From Pricia antarctica (GTDB taxonomy: Bacteria; Bacteroidota; Bacteroidia; Flavobacteriales; Flavobacteriaceae), in the NCBI RefSeq assembly GCF_900101815.1, contig NZ_FNAO01000009.1, positions 124,001-188,000 on the forward strand: 64,000 bases of DNA, written 5' to 3'. The notes beneath the pieces were generated by a model that saw only the letters and a program-made list of their open reading frames with translations, had not been told where the DNA came from and did no database searches. Each line of letters opens with the position of its first letter. Position 1 is the first letter of the stretch. Positions 35,375-45,060 of this stretch are shown here, piece after piece. The position numbers were made by a program, and so were the translations under genes.

Positions 35375-36904
35375 AAAGGTGTTTATTTCGTCAACGGACT
35401 CATGGAATCGACCTTGAACAATTTGCAAAAGATCCAAGACTTTAGAGTCGTCAGCCGGACTTCGGCAGAAAAATACGGCAACAATAAGAGGAGTATTCCA
35501 GAAATAGCAGAGGACCTACATGTCAACTATGTGGTAGAGGGTAGTGGCCAAAGGGTAGGAAATCAGATATTACTGAATATCCAATTGATCGAAGCTTCTA
35601 CCGACAGACCTATTTGGGCAGAGCAGTATAGCCGTGAAGTGGTGGATGTATTTGCGCTACAGAATGAAGTGGCAAAAAAAATCGCAGATGCCGTTAAGGC
35701 AAAGATGACGCCGGCCGAACTAGCGCAAATAGAAAAAAAACCTACTGTAAATCTAGTAGCCTATGATTTCTATCTCAAAGCCTTGAGCCCCTTCCATATG
35801 CGAACCAAAGAGGGATTGGAAAAAGCAATTGCCCTATTTGAGAAGGCGATTGAGCAGGATTCACAGTTCGCTATTGCCTATGCCAATATCGCAATATCCT
35901 ATTACTTTCTCGATGTAGATCAGAAACAAAAACAATATACCGAACAAATCAACAACTTTGCTGACAAGGCCCTGCTTTACGATACCAAATCTGCTGAAAG
36001 CCTCATCGCCAAGGCACTTTACTACATGCAGAACAACGAGTATCAATTGGCCTTGCCACATCTTGAGAAAGCCTTGGAGTACAATCCCAACTCCTCGGAT
36101 GTAATCCAGATGCTTGCGGTTTTATATGCCGATGCCGTTCCCAATACAGGCAAATATCTGGAGTACGCTTTGAAAGGCATCCAACTCGATATGGCTGCCA
36201 AGGATTCCATGACCAAAAGCTATATCTATTTGAGTCTAAGTAACGCACTCATCCAAAACGGTTTTGTGGATGAGGCGTTTACCTATATCAACAAGTCTTT
36301 GGACTACAATCCCGGGAATTATTATTCGCCATTTTTGAAATCTTTTATTCTGTACGCCAAGGACGATAATTTGGATCAGACCAAAAACCGATTGATTAAG
36401 GAATGGTCCAAGGATACTACCCGATTGGACATCCTGCAGGAAGTGGCGAAATTCAATTATTATCTGGAAGATTATGATAGTGCATTCTATTATTACGAAA
36501 AATTCGTCAAGGCGCGTGAAAGAAACGGTCTGGATATTTATCCTCAGGAGGATATCAAGATTGGCTTTGTTTACAAAAAGAAGGGCCTGAATGAACAAGC
36601 GGTACAATTTTTCAATGCGTATGCGCGATATTGCGAAAAAGACCAATCAATTTATAAGAGTGCCAGCACGGCGGTAAAGTACACGTATGAAGGGCAGAAC
36701 GACAAGGCGATCGAGCAACTGAAAGTTTTCGCAACACAGGATAATTACCAGTATTGGATCTTACTATTCATGGAAAAAGACCCGCTCATAAAACCCTTGA
36801 AAAGCCATCCGGAGTTTAATGGAATCCTTCAAAAGATTAAAAATCGATTTTGGCAAAAGCAGGCTAAACTGAGAACGTCCCTAAAAGAGAAGGGACTTAT
36901 ATAA
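35375..36904 (+). pseudogene. TPR-repeat protein of the FlgO/adenylate-cyclase-associated type, 5' end lost
   Basis: The frame from about YFVNGLMESTLNNLQKI onward matches the C-terminal part of proteins with an N-terminal DNA-binding or cyclase domain, then a TolB/FlgO-like domain (FRVVSRTSAEKYGNN, VEGSGQRVGNQI, about 500 residues in all), then TPR helices (AIALFEKAIEQDSQFAIAYANIA and several more). The N-terminal output domain is missing. The apparent start (ATG at 35288) and about 25 following codons are antisense to the acyltransferase. The protein may still be made but lacks its effector part. Confidence 0.65.
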
Positions 36905-37233
36905 TCATTCAAACAAGATTTCTATCCGTTTGACCTTGTGAATACCCAATTGAGACATACTCTAATTCTTCTATCTATAATTATGGATTTCATACAGACT
37001 GCTCCAAATGAAGCTTGACTAAAATCAGAAAAGTAAGAGTCCCGTATAAAGGCCCGATTGTATTAATTAACACTTTTCCCAAAGCACGGAATCTTTGCCT
37101 ACAGTTTCACATTTCTGGTCCATTTTAATATTCTTGCTAATCACCTTTCTATGGGACACCTAATTCCTTAAATGAGTTTAAAACAGGATATTTTCTTTGG
37201 CTTGAAACGCATTTCTTGAAGCCAATTGCGTTA
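36905..37233. other. Intergenic region without a recognised gene
   Basis: About 330 bp between the TPR remnant and the convergent HAD gene. No frame of note and no clear hairpin or repeat could be found. It is AT-rich in the middle (TATTAATTAACAC). Confidence 0.4.
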
Positions 37234-37881
37234 TCACAGGCTTTGTAAAAAAGGTTGGGTAATTTCTGAATACTGGCCTATGATCCGGTCGGCCAGTTGA
37301 AGTTTATCAGGGTGTTCAGAGTTGGTAATCGCAATACACTTCATGCCGGCGGACTTTGCCGATTTCACGCCGTTTTCAGAATCTTCGATCACTAAACAAT
37401 CTTCGCTTTTCACTCCCAGCTTTTCAGCGGTCAAGAGATAGGGTTCTGGGTCAGGTTTTCCGTTTTTGACATCTTCCGCAGTGACTATCGTTTTAAAAAG
37501 GCCGCCGATATCGAGCTGGGTCATTACCGTTTCGACCTCATTGCAAGTAGAACTGGTCGTAAGAGCCAAGGTATAGTTGTTGTGAAGTCTTCGAATTAAT
37601 CCGACTACGCCTGGGTATATTTTCAGATTGTCTTTTATTAATTCCAAATAAAATGAGGTCTTTACGGAAATCAAATCTTCGGTAGTTTTTCCTTTGATCT
37701 GAAACTCAGCCATCAATTCTTCGAATGCCGTGATATCCGGTCTTCCTAAACAGTATTTCCTATAAATTTCAGGAGTGATCGCTATGTCCACTTGATCGAA
37801 TGCTTTTTGGGTCGCCAGTTCGTGACAATCTTCGTCATCGGTTATGACGCCGTTCATATCGAAAATTATAGCGGTTATCAT
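37234..37881 (-). CDS. HAD-family hydrolase (beta-phosphoglucomutase-like) with DxN variant
   Basis: A 215-residue HAD protein with a helical cap. The nucleophile motif is FDMNGVITDDE: D8 is present, but the usual second aspartate (DxD) is N10. Motif II is LTTSSTC near 108, motif III includes the lysine of NGKPDPEPY near 142, and motif IV is CLVIEDSENGVKSA near 162. The D-to-N change affects the usual general acid/base and could mean slower phosphoryl transfer or a different activity. It is the last gene of the leftward operon (27 bp after the Gfo/Idh gene) and may dephosphorylate its product. Confidence 0.8.
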   Translation of the reverse strand: MITAIIFDMNGVITDDEDCHELATQKAFDQVDIAITPEIYRKYCLGRPDITAFEELMAEFQIKGKTTEDLISVKTSFYLELIKDNLKIYPGVVGLIRRLHNNYTLALTTSSTCNEVETVMTQLDIGGLFKTIVTAEDVKNGKPDPEPYLLTAEKLGVKSEDCLVIEDSENGVKSAKSAGMKCIAITNSEHPDKLQLADRIIGQYSEITQPFLQSL

Positions 37882-37907
37882 TACTACGTTTCTTGAGGTC
37901 TATCCGA

Positions 37908-38915
37908 TTATAAATTCACGACTTCTCCCGTCTTTGCAGATTCGTAGGCCGCATCTACAATACTCAAGACAATCTGACCTTCTGACAAACCGGGATTCGG
38001 TTTTTTATTGTCTTTGATGGATGTCATAAAATGTGCCATTTGTCGGTTGTAGATGTCCTGATCGCAATGCTCCTTTCTTTCCGGAAAATCGGGAATGATT
38101 TTCTCGAAGGACTCCTCCCCTTTGGTTATTTTCAAAAAGGTGGGGAAAAGGTTGGCATATCCCTTGGTCCCGAATAGGCCGGCACCCGCTTCGGGACCGT
38201 CCATATGGGGCTGCCACCAGCCGCTTTCGATGATGCTTTCCGTACCATTGTCCCAAGTGATGACTATAATCCCGGTATCGTCAACGTCATAATCCCCGAA
38301 GTGTGTTGCGATGCGGGCGTAGACTTTTAAGGGGATTGGGTCGCCCAACAGATATCGAATGGTATCGATGGCATGTACGCCCATATCGGCCAAGGCACCG
38401 CCTCCCGCTAATTTCTTTTTGGTAAACCATCCCGTTGGCCCCCAATTCTCATGGATGCCATAGCCCTTGGTCTTGAAAATCTTTCCGAGTTTCCCAGAGG
38501 AAATAGTCTCCTTTACATAATTTACATCCGTATCGAAGCGCCACATGTGCCCGACCATGACCGATCGATCGTATTGCTTGGCAATTTTTTCAATTTGGTG
38601 ACCTTCCGAGGCATTTATAGCCATGGGCTTTTCTAAGAAAACATGCTTCCCGCTTTCTAGGAACTTGATAGCGTAAGGCGCATGGAATTGATTCGGGGTA
38701 CATATTACCACGGAATCAATGGCATCGTTCGCCACTATTTTTGATATATCGGTAAAAGCGTTTTCGATATCGTATTCCAACGCAAATTTCTGAGCGCTTT
38801 CTATTTTGGTGGTCACAACCGCAGCAATTTGAACGTTCGGTAACGCTTTAAGCGCCCGTGCGTGGTAGTGGGCAATGAAGCCGGCGCCGATAATGGCTAC
38901 TTTGATTTTATCCAT
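37908..38915 (-). CDS. Gfo/Idh/MocA family oxidoreductase
   Basis: The start is the ATG at 38915 (MDKIKVAIIGAGFIAHYHARAL). A 335-residue enzyme with the nucleotide loop GAGFIAHYHA, the CTPNQFHA segment near 72, EKPMA near 94 and the C-domain motif GGGALADMGVHAIDTI near 172. It should oxidise or reduce a sugar hydroxyl with NAD(P). It sits between a DegT aminotransferase gene and a HAD gene, the same three enzyme classes as the kanosamine pathway NtdC, NtdA and NtdB. Sugar substrate unknown. Confidence 0.85.
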   Translation of the reverse strand: MDKIKVAIIGAGFIAHYHARALKALPNVQIAAVVTTKIESAQKFALEYDIENAFTDISKIVANDAIDSVVICTPNQFHAPYAIKFLESGKHVFLEKPMAINASEGHQIEKIAKQYDRSVMVGHMWRFDTDVNYVKETISSGKLGKIFKTKGYGIHENWGPTGWFTKKKLAGGGALADMGVHAIDTIRYLLGDPIPLKVYARIATHFGDYDVDDTGIIVITWDNGTESIIESGWWQPHMDGPEAGAGLFGTKGYANLFPTFLKITKGEESFEKIIPDFPERKEHCDQDIYNRQMAHFMTSIKDNKKPNPGLSEGQIVLSIVDAAYESAKTGEVVNL

Positions 38916-39015
38916 GGAAAAATTTAATTTGGTAAGAGGTTGACACATATTTCGCCCATATCCTTTTTAAGGATTGTCCGTATGGATTCCAAAAATTGGA
39001 AATTACAATTATCAT

Positions 39016-39050
39016 GTCACTTCGAGCGCTTCGATTGCGCTCAGCTTGAC
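39016..39050. repeat. Palindromic repeat, copy 2, overlapping the end of the aminotransferase gene
   Basis: GTCACTTCGAGCGC and GCGCTCAGCTTGAC form a hairpin (10 of 14 positions pair) around TTCGATT. On the minus strand the core AAGCTGAGCGCAATCGAAGC matches the repeat at 1973-1995 (GCTGAGCGCAGTCGTAGC). The element supplies the last two codons and the TGA of the DegT-family gene, so it may have been inserted at, or spread into, the gene's 3' end. Confidence 0.55.
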
Positions 39051-40330
39051 AAAAGCCAGCTTTCGGCATTATCATATATCTTCTTTATCGCCGTAGCGAT
39101 AAGGTCCATATCCCCTCGGTTTCCCAATAATATTTTGTGATGTAGGCAGACGGATTCCTCTTTAAAGATACGTTCACAGACCGGCAGCGAAAAACGGGTG
39201 GGGTCGATAGCATCCCAGTATGCCTCGTTTAATTTATGCCGTGCGGGTTTGGTGTGCGGCACATATAACGGACAGATGTTCAAAGGTTCATAGCAGGCAT
39301 CTACCTTAATACCCAGTTCAGCTTCCAGCGCACTTCGGAATTTTTCGATGGGCAAACCCTTAAATTGCTGTTTATGGTACCGGAAGGCAAAATTGAAATA
39401 GGCCTTTTTGGTCTCCCTGGCATCTCTTTTTAGGGGAGCGACACCGGGAATTTCCTTTAAAAGTCCGTTAAGATAGGCTCCATTGGCATCTCTAATAGCA
39501 TTTTGTTCGGGCAGTCGTTTTAGACCTTCGACTAGAATGGCCGCTTGAAATTCGGTAATCCTTAGGTTGCCCGACTGAATGAAATTACCGTCGTCGCCAT
39601 AATCACCGATACCTTTGTCGACTCCGATGAGGGAGTCGCCCTCAGGTCTACGACCACAGTTTCGTAGGGCATCCAGTTTTTCCGCCAAATCTGGGTTGTC
39701 AGTGGTCATGGAGCCGCCTTCACCGGCAGTCAAATGTTTTGAAAGTTGAAAACTAAAACTACCGACATCTCCTATACTACCCGCTTTTTTGCCCTTCCAC
39801 TCGCCCCCGTGCTTATGGGCGCAATCCTCTATGACATACAAATCATGTTTTTTGGCAATTTCCATAACGGCATCCATCTCGGCAAAGGCTCCGTACAGGT
39901 GAACGGGAATGATGGCCTTTGTTCTTGGGGTAATCGCTTTTTCGATAGCCGCGGGGTCGATGCACCAAGTATCCTCAAGCACATCGACCAGAATGGGCGT
40001 CGCATTGACATCGATGACAGTTGCGGCAGTGGCCTGCCAAGTCAGACCGGGCACGATAACCTCATCGCCGAGACCTATGCCCATTGCCTCCAAGGCGAGT
40101 TGCATGGTCAACGTACCGTTTACTGTACAAATGGCATATTTAGTGCCCGTAAACTCGGCAAAAAGTCGGTTGAACTCCGTTTCCTTCGGCCCGTTGTAAG
40201 ACCATACACCACTGTTCAGGACCTCGATTAACGCCCGTTCTTCTTCCTTGCCCCAAATCGGCCATTTCGGCCATGGATTTGCGGTCGTATCACAACAGGG
40301 CTTTCCGCCTTGAATCGCTAATTTTTGCAT
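39041..40330 (-). CDS. DegT/DnrJ/EryC1/StrS-family sugar aminotransferase
   Basis: A 429-residue fold-type I PLP enzyme. It has the N-terminal GGKP motif, TVNGTLTMQLALEAMGIGLGDEVIVPGLTW region (words NGT and GDEVIVP are diagnostic), EDCAHKHGG near 167, and the cofactor lysine in FQLSKHLTAGEGG near 199. Family members add amino groups to keto-sugars from glutamate. Its start lies 41 bp inside the GH2 gene, so the two are coupled. With the Gfo/Idh and HAD genes it could form or remove a 3-amino-sugar. Confidence 0.85.
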   Translation of the reverse strand: MQKLAIQGGKPCCDTTANPWPKWPIWGKEEERALIEVLNSGVWSYNGPKETEFNRLFAEFTGTKYAICTVNGTLTMQLALEAMGIGLGDEVIVPGLTWQATAATVIDVNATPILVDVLEDTWCIDPAAIEKAITPRTKAIIPVHLYGAFAEMDAVMEIAKKHDLYVIEDCAHKHGGEWKGKKAGSIGDVGSFSFQLSKHLTAGEGGSMTTDNPDLAEKLDALRNCGRRPEGDSLIGVDKGIGDYGDDGNFIQSGNLRITEFQAAILVEGLKRLPEQNAIRDANGAYLNGLLKEIPGVAPLKRDARETKKAYFNFAFRYHKQQFKGLPIEKFRSALEAELGIKVDACYEPLNICPLYVPHTKPARHKLNEAYWDAIDPTRFSLPVCERIFKEESVCLHHKILLGNRGDMDLIATAIKKIYDNAESWLLSS

Positions 40331-42911
40331 AATTGATTGTGTTTAGATTCCAACCTTCTACCTTTAATTCTGCCGCTGCCGAACCTGCAAAAGTAGTCCG
40401 TAAGGTTCTTCTTTCACCGGGCAGCAAACTGATAAAGTTATCCTCCCAAAAAATGGGAAGAATAATTTCGCCAGTATCTTTTTCGATTACTTTAAGGTTG
40501 ATCAAAAAGGCGATGGCTTCGCCTGTATTTTTTACTATAGCGGTCATGGTCTGTTCTTCCACATCCTTTTCAACATTATATGATACCTCTAAATCTACTT
40601 TGGGTAGGGTGTTGAGCAAGTTTAAATCCGCATAATGTTTGCTTGGGGTATGATAGGCGAATTCGCCTAAATCCGCAGCGTAATCCAACGTTTCCTCTTG
40701 GGTGGACAGCCAATAGAAATTACTGCTGATTTCCCTATTATGTCCATCCGACAAACGCAAATCCAGGAAATAGGTGGTCGATAAGGTTTTAAGAGTATTT
40801 ATTTTGAATAGGGGAATGGAACTGTCGGCAAGCGCATCGAAAGACAGATTTTCTTCCAATACCAGTTTGGAATCGATATCGTAAATGCGGATATGTGCTT
40901 TGAGATCATTAACCTTATGAAAATTGTCATTGATTGCATAAACCTGATGGTCGCCATAGTTGTATACCAAATGTAAGGGTGAGCAGGCTTTTTGTGTCGC
41001 ATAAAACGCCCCGGTGGGCATTAAATAATAATCGTAGAGCTGCCAGTACATTTTGGGCCAAGCCGCATTCAACATCCATTGGATGATGCCGGTGCATTTA
41101 CTTTTATTGACCTGAAAAGCCTCGAACATTGGACGCATCAGTTCATAGTTCATGGCCTGGGCTTTTTTATCGAACTCCTCTATGGAATGAGGTCGGCCGT
41201 AACGCGCATCCATGGCTTCTATAAAACGATTTAAATCGGAGAACTCGTAGCGCCCGCAGTGGTACTCCCAGATGTCGTTGATCGGCCATAATTTATTTTC
41301 GGGAATGAATTTTTTCAGACTATCCAACTGGGGGATTTGCGCGCCCGGTCCCGTTTCGGTATTGAATCCGTAGGCGCCGCCAAAATTGGTGTCCGTAAAC
41401 CAGTACACAGGGGCGGTATAGGCATAGGGACCCAACATTTTCACTCCCGATGAACCGCTGATTTCACTGACCACGGCTTCGCTGCCGATTACATGCCGGT
41501 CGCTACCGACACCTCCTGTCGAATTCAGATAGGGTCGGGTCGGGTCGTATTTGGCGAAGGTTTCGATATATTTTTGCTCCAAGGATCCGATCGGCACTTT
41601 GTCACTGGCGACTGTCCAAACAAAGATACTGGGATGGTTGCGCAACCAAATTACCTGATCTTCCCAAGCTTGTGCCACATGTTCGATATCCTCGGACTTG
41701 TACACCCCGCCGAAACGTTCGTCGACCGGAACGCCCATGTGGATTTCATGCTCCCAATGACAGCTCCATCCTACCATCAGTAAAATGCCATGTTCATCGC
41801 ACAGGTCGTAAAGTCTGTGATCTTTCCCCCAAATGCCTTCGAGACGGATGCAGTTGAGATTCATCTGTTTGACGTATCTGACCTGTGCTTCGAGATTTTT
41901 ATCCGAGTTCCTTAGGAATAGGTCATCGGTCCAACCCGCACCTTTGATCAGCACTTTTTGTCCATTAATTTTAAACCCGCGGTGGATATTGTTCAGCCAA
42001 TACTCTTCGACCTCTCTTATACCGAACTTCGTATATTCAACGCTTGAAATCTGCCCGTCGACAGTAAACTCCAATTCCAATTCATACAGTTCGGGGCTTC
42101 CGAAATGGATTGGCCACCAAAGCCTGGGGTTTTCTATGGCCAATTGCGGGAATTCGGCAGCCGTAAACTCGACCGGTATTTTCTTGTTTGCCGGAACCGT
42201 TATTTTATGCTCAAATACGGTGGATTCTATCGTTCCCTTTAAAATCCCAGAGATAGGTTCACGGGTATCGTTTTTTAATTCGGCGGAAACCGTTAGTTCG
42301 GCACGCTTCAAAGTTTTTAGGTCTACCTTGGTCTGTATAAAAGGATTTTCAATTCGTACCCCTTTATGAAGTTCTAAGGTAACCGGTCTAAAGATACCCA
42401 TATTGCCATCGGGAGGGGCAGGATTCCAGTCAACAAAACCCGTACTGAAATCGCCAGGTTTTGGTGGAACAATTTCCACCGCCAACATATTTTCCCCTGC
42501 AACAACATGCTCGCTGACATCGAAAGACGTGCGCCGATAGGCACCATTTATCTTTTTGATATCCGTTATCTGTCTCCCGTTGAGCCAAACGTTCGCTTTG
42601 TAGTTTATGCCATCGAAATACAAAGCAGCTGATTTTTGGGACTGCAGATCATCAAGTGTGAAATGGGTCGCATACCACCAAGGCACCGTAAAATATTCAG
42701 TAGGAATCGCTTTCAAATTATCCCCAAAATAAGGGTTTTCGTATATTTTATTGGCGACCAAGGCACCGAGAACGGTTTCCGGCACATTTGCGGGTATCCA
42801 AGTTATCTTCTCATGGTGCAAGGTCGAAATAATCGCCCCCCTTTCTCGAATTAATTTTGAGGTTTGTATTTTCCAATTGTCCGATAGACGTATCTTGATA
42901 CTCTTCTTCAT
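40290..42911 (-). CDS. GH2 glycosidase, exo-beta-D-glucosaminidase-like, cytoplasmic
   Basis: The start is the ATG at 42911, giving 873 residues with no signal peptide. The order is a galactose-binding-like domain (about 1-190), an immunoglobulin-like domain (about 195-300), a TIM barrel (about 310-640) and C-terminal beta domains. The acid/base position is Asp437 in WTVASDKVP (not the usual Glu), and the nucleophile is probably Glu519 in NTETGPG. An Asp acid/base is the mark of the exo-glucosaminidase/mannosidase-like GH2 subgroup (CsxA). It would split a glucosaminide or mannoside that has been brought in by the upstream Na+ symporter. Confidence 0.8.
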   Translation of the reverse strand: MKKSIKIRLSDNWKIQTSKLIRERGAIISTLHHEKITWIPANVPETVLGALVANKIYENPYFGDNLKAIPTEYFTVPWWYATHFTLDDLQSQKSAALYFDGINYKANVWLNGRQITDIKKINGAYRRTSFDVSEHVVAGENMLAVEIVPPKPGDFSTGFVDWNPAPPDGNMGIFRPVTLELHKGVRIENPFIQTKVDLKTLKRAELTVSAELKNDTREPISGILKGTIESTVFEHKITVPANKKIPVEFTAAEFPQLAIENPRLWWPIHFGSPELYELELEFTVDGQISSVEYTKFGIREVEEYWLNNIHRGFKINGQKVLIKGAGWTDDLFLRNSDKNLEAQVRYVKQMNLNCIRLEGIWGKDHRLYDLCDEHGILLMVGWSCHWEHEIHMGVPVDERFGGVYKSEDIEHVAQAWEDQVIWLRNHPSIFVWTVASDKVPIGSLEQKYIETFAKYDPTRPYLNSTGGVGSDRHVIGSEAVVSEISGSSGVKMLGPYAYTAPVYWFTDTNFGGAYGFNTETGPGAQIPQLDSLKKFIPENKLWPINDIWEYHCGRYEFSDLNRFIEAMDARYGRPHSIEEFDKKAQAMNYELMRPMFEAFQVNKSKCTGIIQWMLNAAWPKMYWQLYDYYLMPTGAFYATQKACSPLHLVYNYGDHQVYAINDNFHKVNDLKAHIRIYDIDSKLVLEENLSFDALADSSIPLFKINTLKTLSTTYFLDLRLSDGHNREISSNFYWLSTQEETLDYAADLGEFAYHTPSKHYADLNLLNTLPKVDLEVSYNVEKDVEEQTMTAIVKNTGEAIAFLINLKVIEKDTGEIILPIFWEDNFISLLPGERRTLRTTFAGSAAAELKVEGWNLNTINYAKISDSRRKALL

Positions 42912-43072
42912 ATCTATATACAAGTAGGGTCAGTTAATACTGAGCCTAAAATCGAGTTTTTCGTCATTTGCCCCTATTATTTCGTTGTTATTTAACGGAT
43001 TAGCCCATTATGTTTGCCGAAAACCGCTTAAAAATCCTAAAACTTTTGATTTCCATTTGGTACTAACATGCC

Positions 43073-43306
43073 CTAATTTGCTTCTTCGGGCTTATGTTTT
43101 TTCAATGTATGTGTCGCCTTCCATAACATGCCGCCGCCTATGGTCATCAAGACCAGACCAGCCACCATATCGGTCATTTGTTGAATGAAGGTTTCGGTAA
43201 AGACCATAGCAAAGGTTATGATGATTCCGAAAAGGAATATAAAAACCCCCAAGGCTCGGTTTATTTCCGCCGTTTTAATTTTGCCCGTTCGCTCTGCTTC
43301 GTTCAT
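43073..43306 (-). CDS. Tiny membrane protein of the symporter operon (A)
   Basis: A 77-residue protein (start at the ATG at 43306) with two hydrophobic helices (about 18-40 and 50-70) and a lysine-rich, histidine-containing end. It lies between another tiny membrane-protein gene and the GH2 gene. It may help assemble or regulate the symporter. Function unknown. Confidence 0.6.
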   Translation of the reverse strand: MNEAERTGKIKTAEINRALGVFIFLFGIIITFAMVFTETFIQQMTDMVAGLVLMTIGGGMLWKATHTLKKHKPEEAN

Positions 43307-43318
43307 AATCATTTAAAT

Positions 43319-43534
43319 TCAAAATTGGTAATACACGCTCGCCAAGACAGCCAGCACCGCCAATGACCAAAGTTTTAAATTGTTCCACCAGTGGCGATCC
43401 TCTTTAGCAATGCCTTCGTAGACATAGTCGTTTGGCAGTATGAGAACCAGTGCGCCTATAACAAAATAGAGCCCAAAAAATATCAGTTTTGCCGTTTCTG
43501 TGGAAATTCCCGAAAGCCAATCGAAATTCAACAT
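43319..43534 (-). CDS. Tiny membrane protein of the symporter operon (B)
   Basis: A 71-residue protein with two hydrophobic helices (about 13-34 and 52-70) separated by an acidic loop (YEGIAKEDRHWWNN). It starts 1 bp after the stop of the symporter gene, so translation is probably coupled. It resembles no family I can name. A role as a symporter subunit is inferred from position. Confidence 0.6.
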   Translation of the reverse strand: MLNFDWLSGISTETAKLIFFGLYFVIGALVLILPNDYVYEGIAKEDRHWWNNLKLWSLAVLAVLASVYYQF

Positions 43535-43535
43535 A

Positions 43536-45044
43536 TCACAAGGTTTTGTTTTTGGTCACAATTTTTGAGCTGAACACCAAGCCATCCAGTTCTGCCTTCG
43601 TGTGTTTTTTGGTCAATAGGCTTACAACTACGTTTACGATAAAGGCCAATAAAAACGACCACCACGAAATATAGAGAAAGGGATCTTCTATGGTAAAGAA
43701 CCCTGCCTTGAACACATTGAGAAAAATGGCAAAGCCGATACCTATGACCAAAGCCGAAAGTCCGCCCCATTGGGTACTGCGTTTCCAAAAAATTCCCAAT
43801 AAAAGAATGGCAAACAAAGGCCCTTGAAAATAGGACATAAACGTCTGTATGGCAACGTAAATCCCCGGGAAATCACTGCTTATCGGTGCCGTGGCGACTC
43901 CAAGACCCAATAATACTAAAGTGGTTATCTGCCCCACCTTTAAATAATGTCGATCATCGGCGTTCTTTTTAATGAAAGGCTCATAGATATCCTTTGTAAA
44001 TAAAGTAGCGGTGGAATTCAGCAAAGAATCGACGCTTGACATCAGGCCTGCGAAAAAAGCGGCGAACATCAGGCCTACCAAACCCGGTGGCAATATGGTT
44101 TTGATCATCATCGGTAGGGCTTGATCTCCATCGGCCAAATCGGGGTGCACAACAACAGCCATAAGACCAGGGAACAAAACCAAGATGGGAATAAACATTT
44201 TCAAGGCCGAACCAAAGATCATACTGGCTTTGGCGTGCCATTCGTTCTTGGCCGTGAGGCAACGTTGCACGATAGACTGGTTGCCGATCATATAGGCGTT
44301 GGCCATGACAAAGGTTAGTCCGAATAAAATTCCGGTCCACGGAAAGGGCGATTTGGTATCAATAGGTCGAATAATGTCAAAATGGCTTTGATATTCCGGG
44401 CCCATTGTGCCAATTTTTTCTACCATGTTTTCCCATCCACCGACGGCATCGAGACTAAGAAATACCAAGGCAAACCCACCGATGAACATAATAATCATTT
44501 GTACGACGTCGGTCATGATTACCGCTGTGATTCCCCCGAAGTAAGTATATAAACCTACAACTCCCGCAGTGGACAAAATCGATATCCAGATCGGCCAGCC
44601 CATCAATACGTTCAAAAGCACGGCGCTGGCCCAGAAAAGTACGCCCAGGTCAAGAGCAAAGAAAAGAATCCAAGTTGCGGAAGCGATGGTGCGTACCGAT
44701 TTATTATACCTTCTTCCCAGGTATTCGGGGATGGTGTACATACCTCCCCGCCAGAAATAGGGAATAAAAATGAAGGCCGCCAGCAACATAGCCGGAACGG
44801 AACCCACCCAATCAAAATTACCGACCGCAATTCCGTAACGATATGCTTGTCCCGAGACTCCTACAAAATCCAACGCGCCGATATCGGAAACCACAATCGA
44901 CATCCCGATGGCCCAAAAGGGCAAGCTTTTACCACCTAGAAAATAATCTTCGGAACTGCTTACGAATTTTTTAAAATAAAGCCCTAGCAAAAGCATACCG
45001 ACGATATACGCTATAACTATAAAATAATCGATTCCGGATAACAT
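43536..45044 (-). CDS. Sodium:solute symporter (SSS family)
   Basis: A 502-residue membrane protein with about 13 helices. Signature stretches are FVSSSEDYFLGGKSLPFWAIGMSIVVSDIGALDFVGVSG (word GGKSLPFW and SDIGALDFVG) and FFAGLMSSVDSLLNSTATLFTKDIY (word SSVDSLLN). It probably imports a sugar or sugar acid released outside by the SusCD system. It heads an operon of about seven genes running left to the HAD gene. Its 5' leader begins with a 39-bp hexamer microsatellite. Confidence 0.85.
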   Translation of the reverse strand: MLSGIDYFIVIAYIVGMLLLGLYFKKFVSSSEDYFLGGKSLPFWAIGMSIVVSDIGALDFVGVSGQAYRYGIAVGNFDWVGSVPAMLLAAFIFIPYFWRGGMYTIPEYLGRRYNKSVRTIASATWILFFALDLGVLFWASAVLLNVLMGWPIWISILSTAGVVGLYTYFGGITAVIMTDVVQMIIMFIGGFALVFLSLDAVGGWENMVEKIGTMGPEYQSHFDIIRPIDTKSPFPWTGILFGLTFVMANAYMIGNQSIVQRCLTAKNEWHAKASMIFGSALKMFIPILVLFPGLMAVVVHPDLADGDQALPMMIKTILPPGLVGLMFAAFFAGLMSSVDSLLNSTATLFTKDIYEPFIKKNADDRHYLKVGQITTLVLLGLGVATAPISSDFPGIYVAIQTFMSYFQGPLFAILLLGIFWKRSTQWGGLSALVIGIGFAIFLNVFKAGFFTIEDPFLYISWWSFLLAFIVNVVVSLLTKKHTKAELDGLVFSSKIVTKNKTL

Positions 45045-45060
45045 GGTTTGTTTTTGGTTG

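Noticed and set aside
35288-35375. N-terminal extension of the TPR frame
   Set aside because: These codons are antisense to the acyltransferase and do not resemble the TPR family, so the ATG at 35288 is not taken as the true start.
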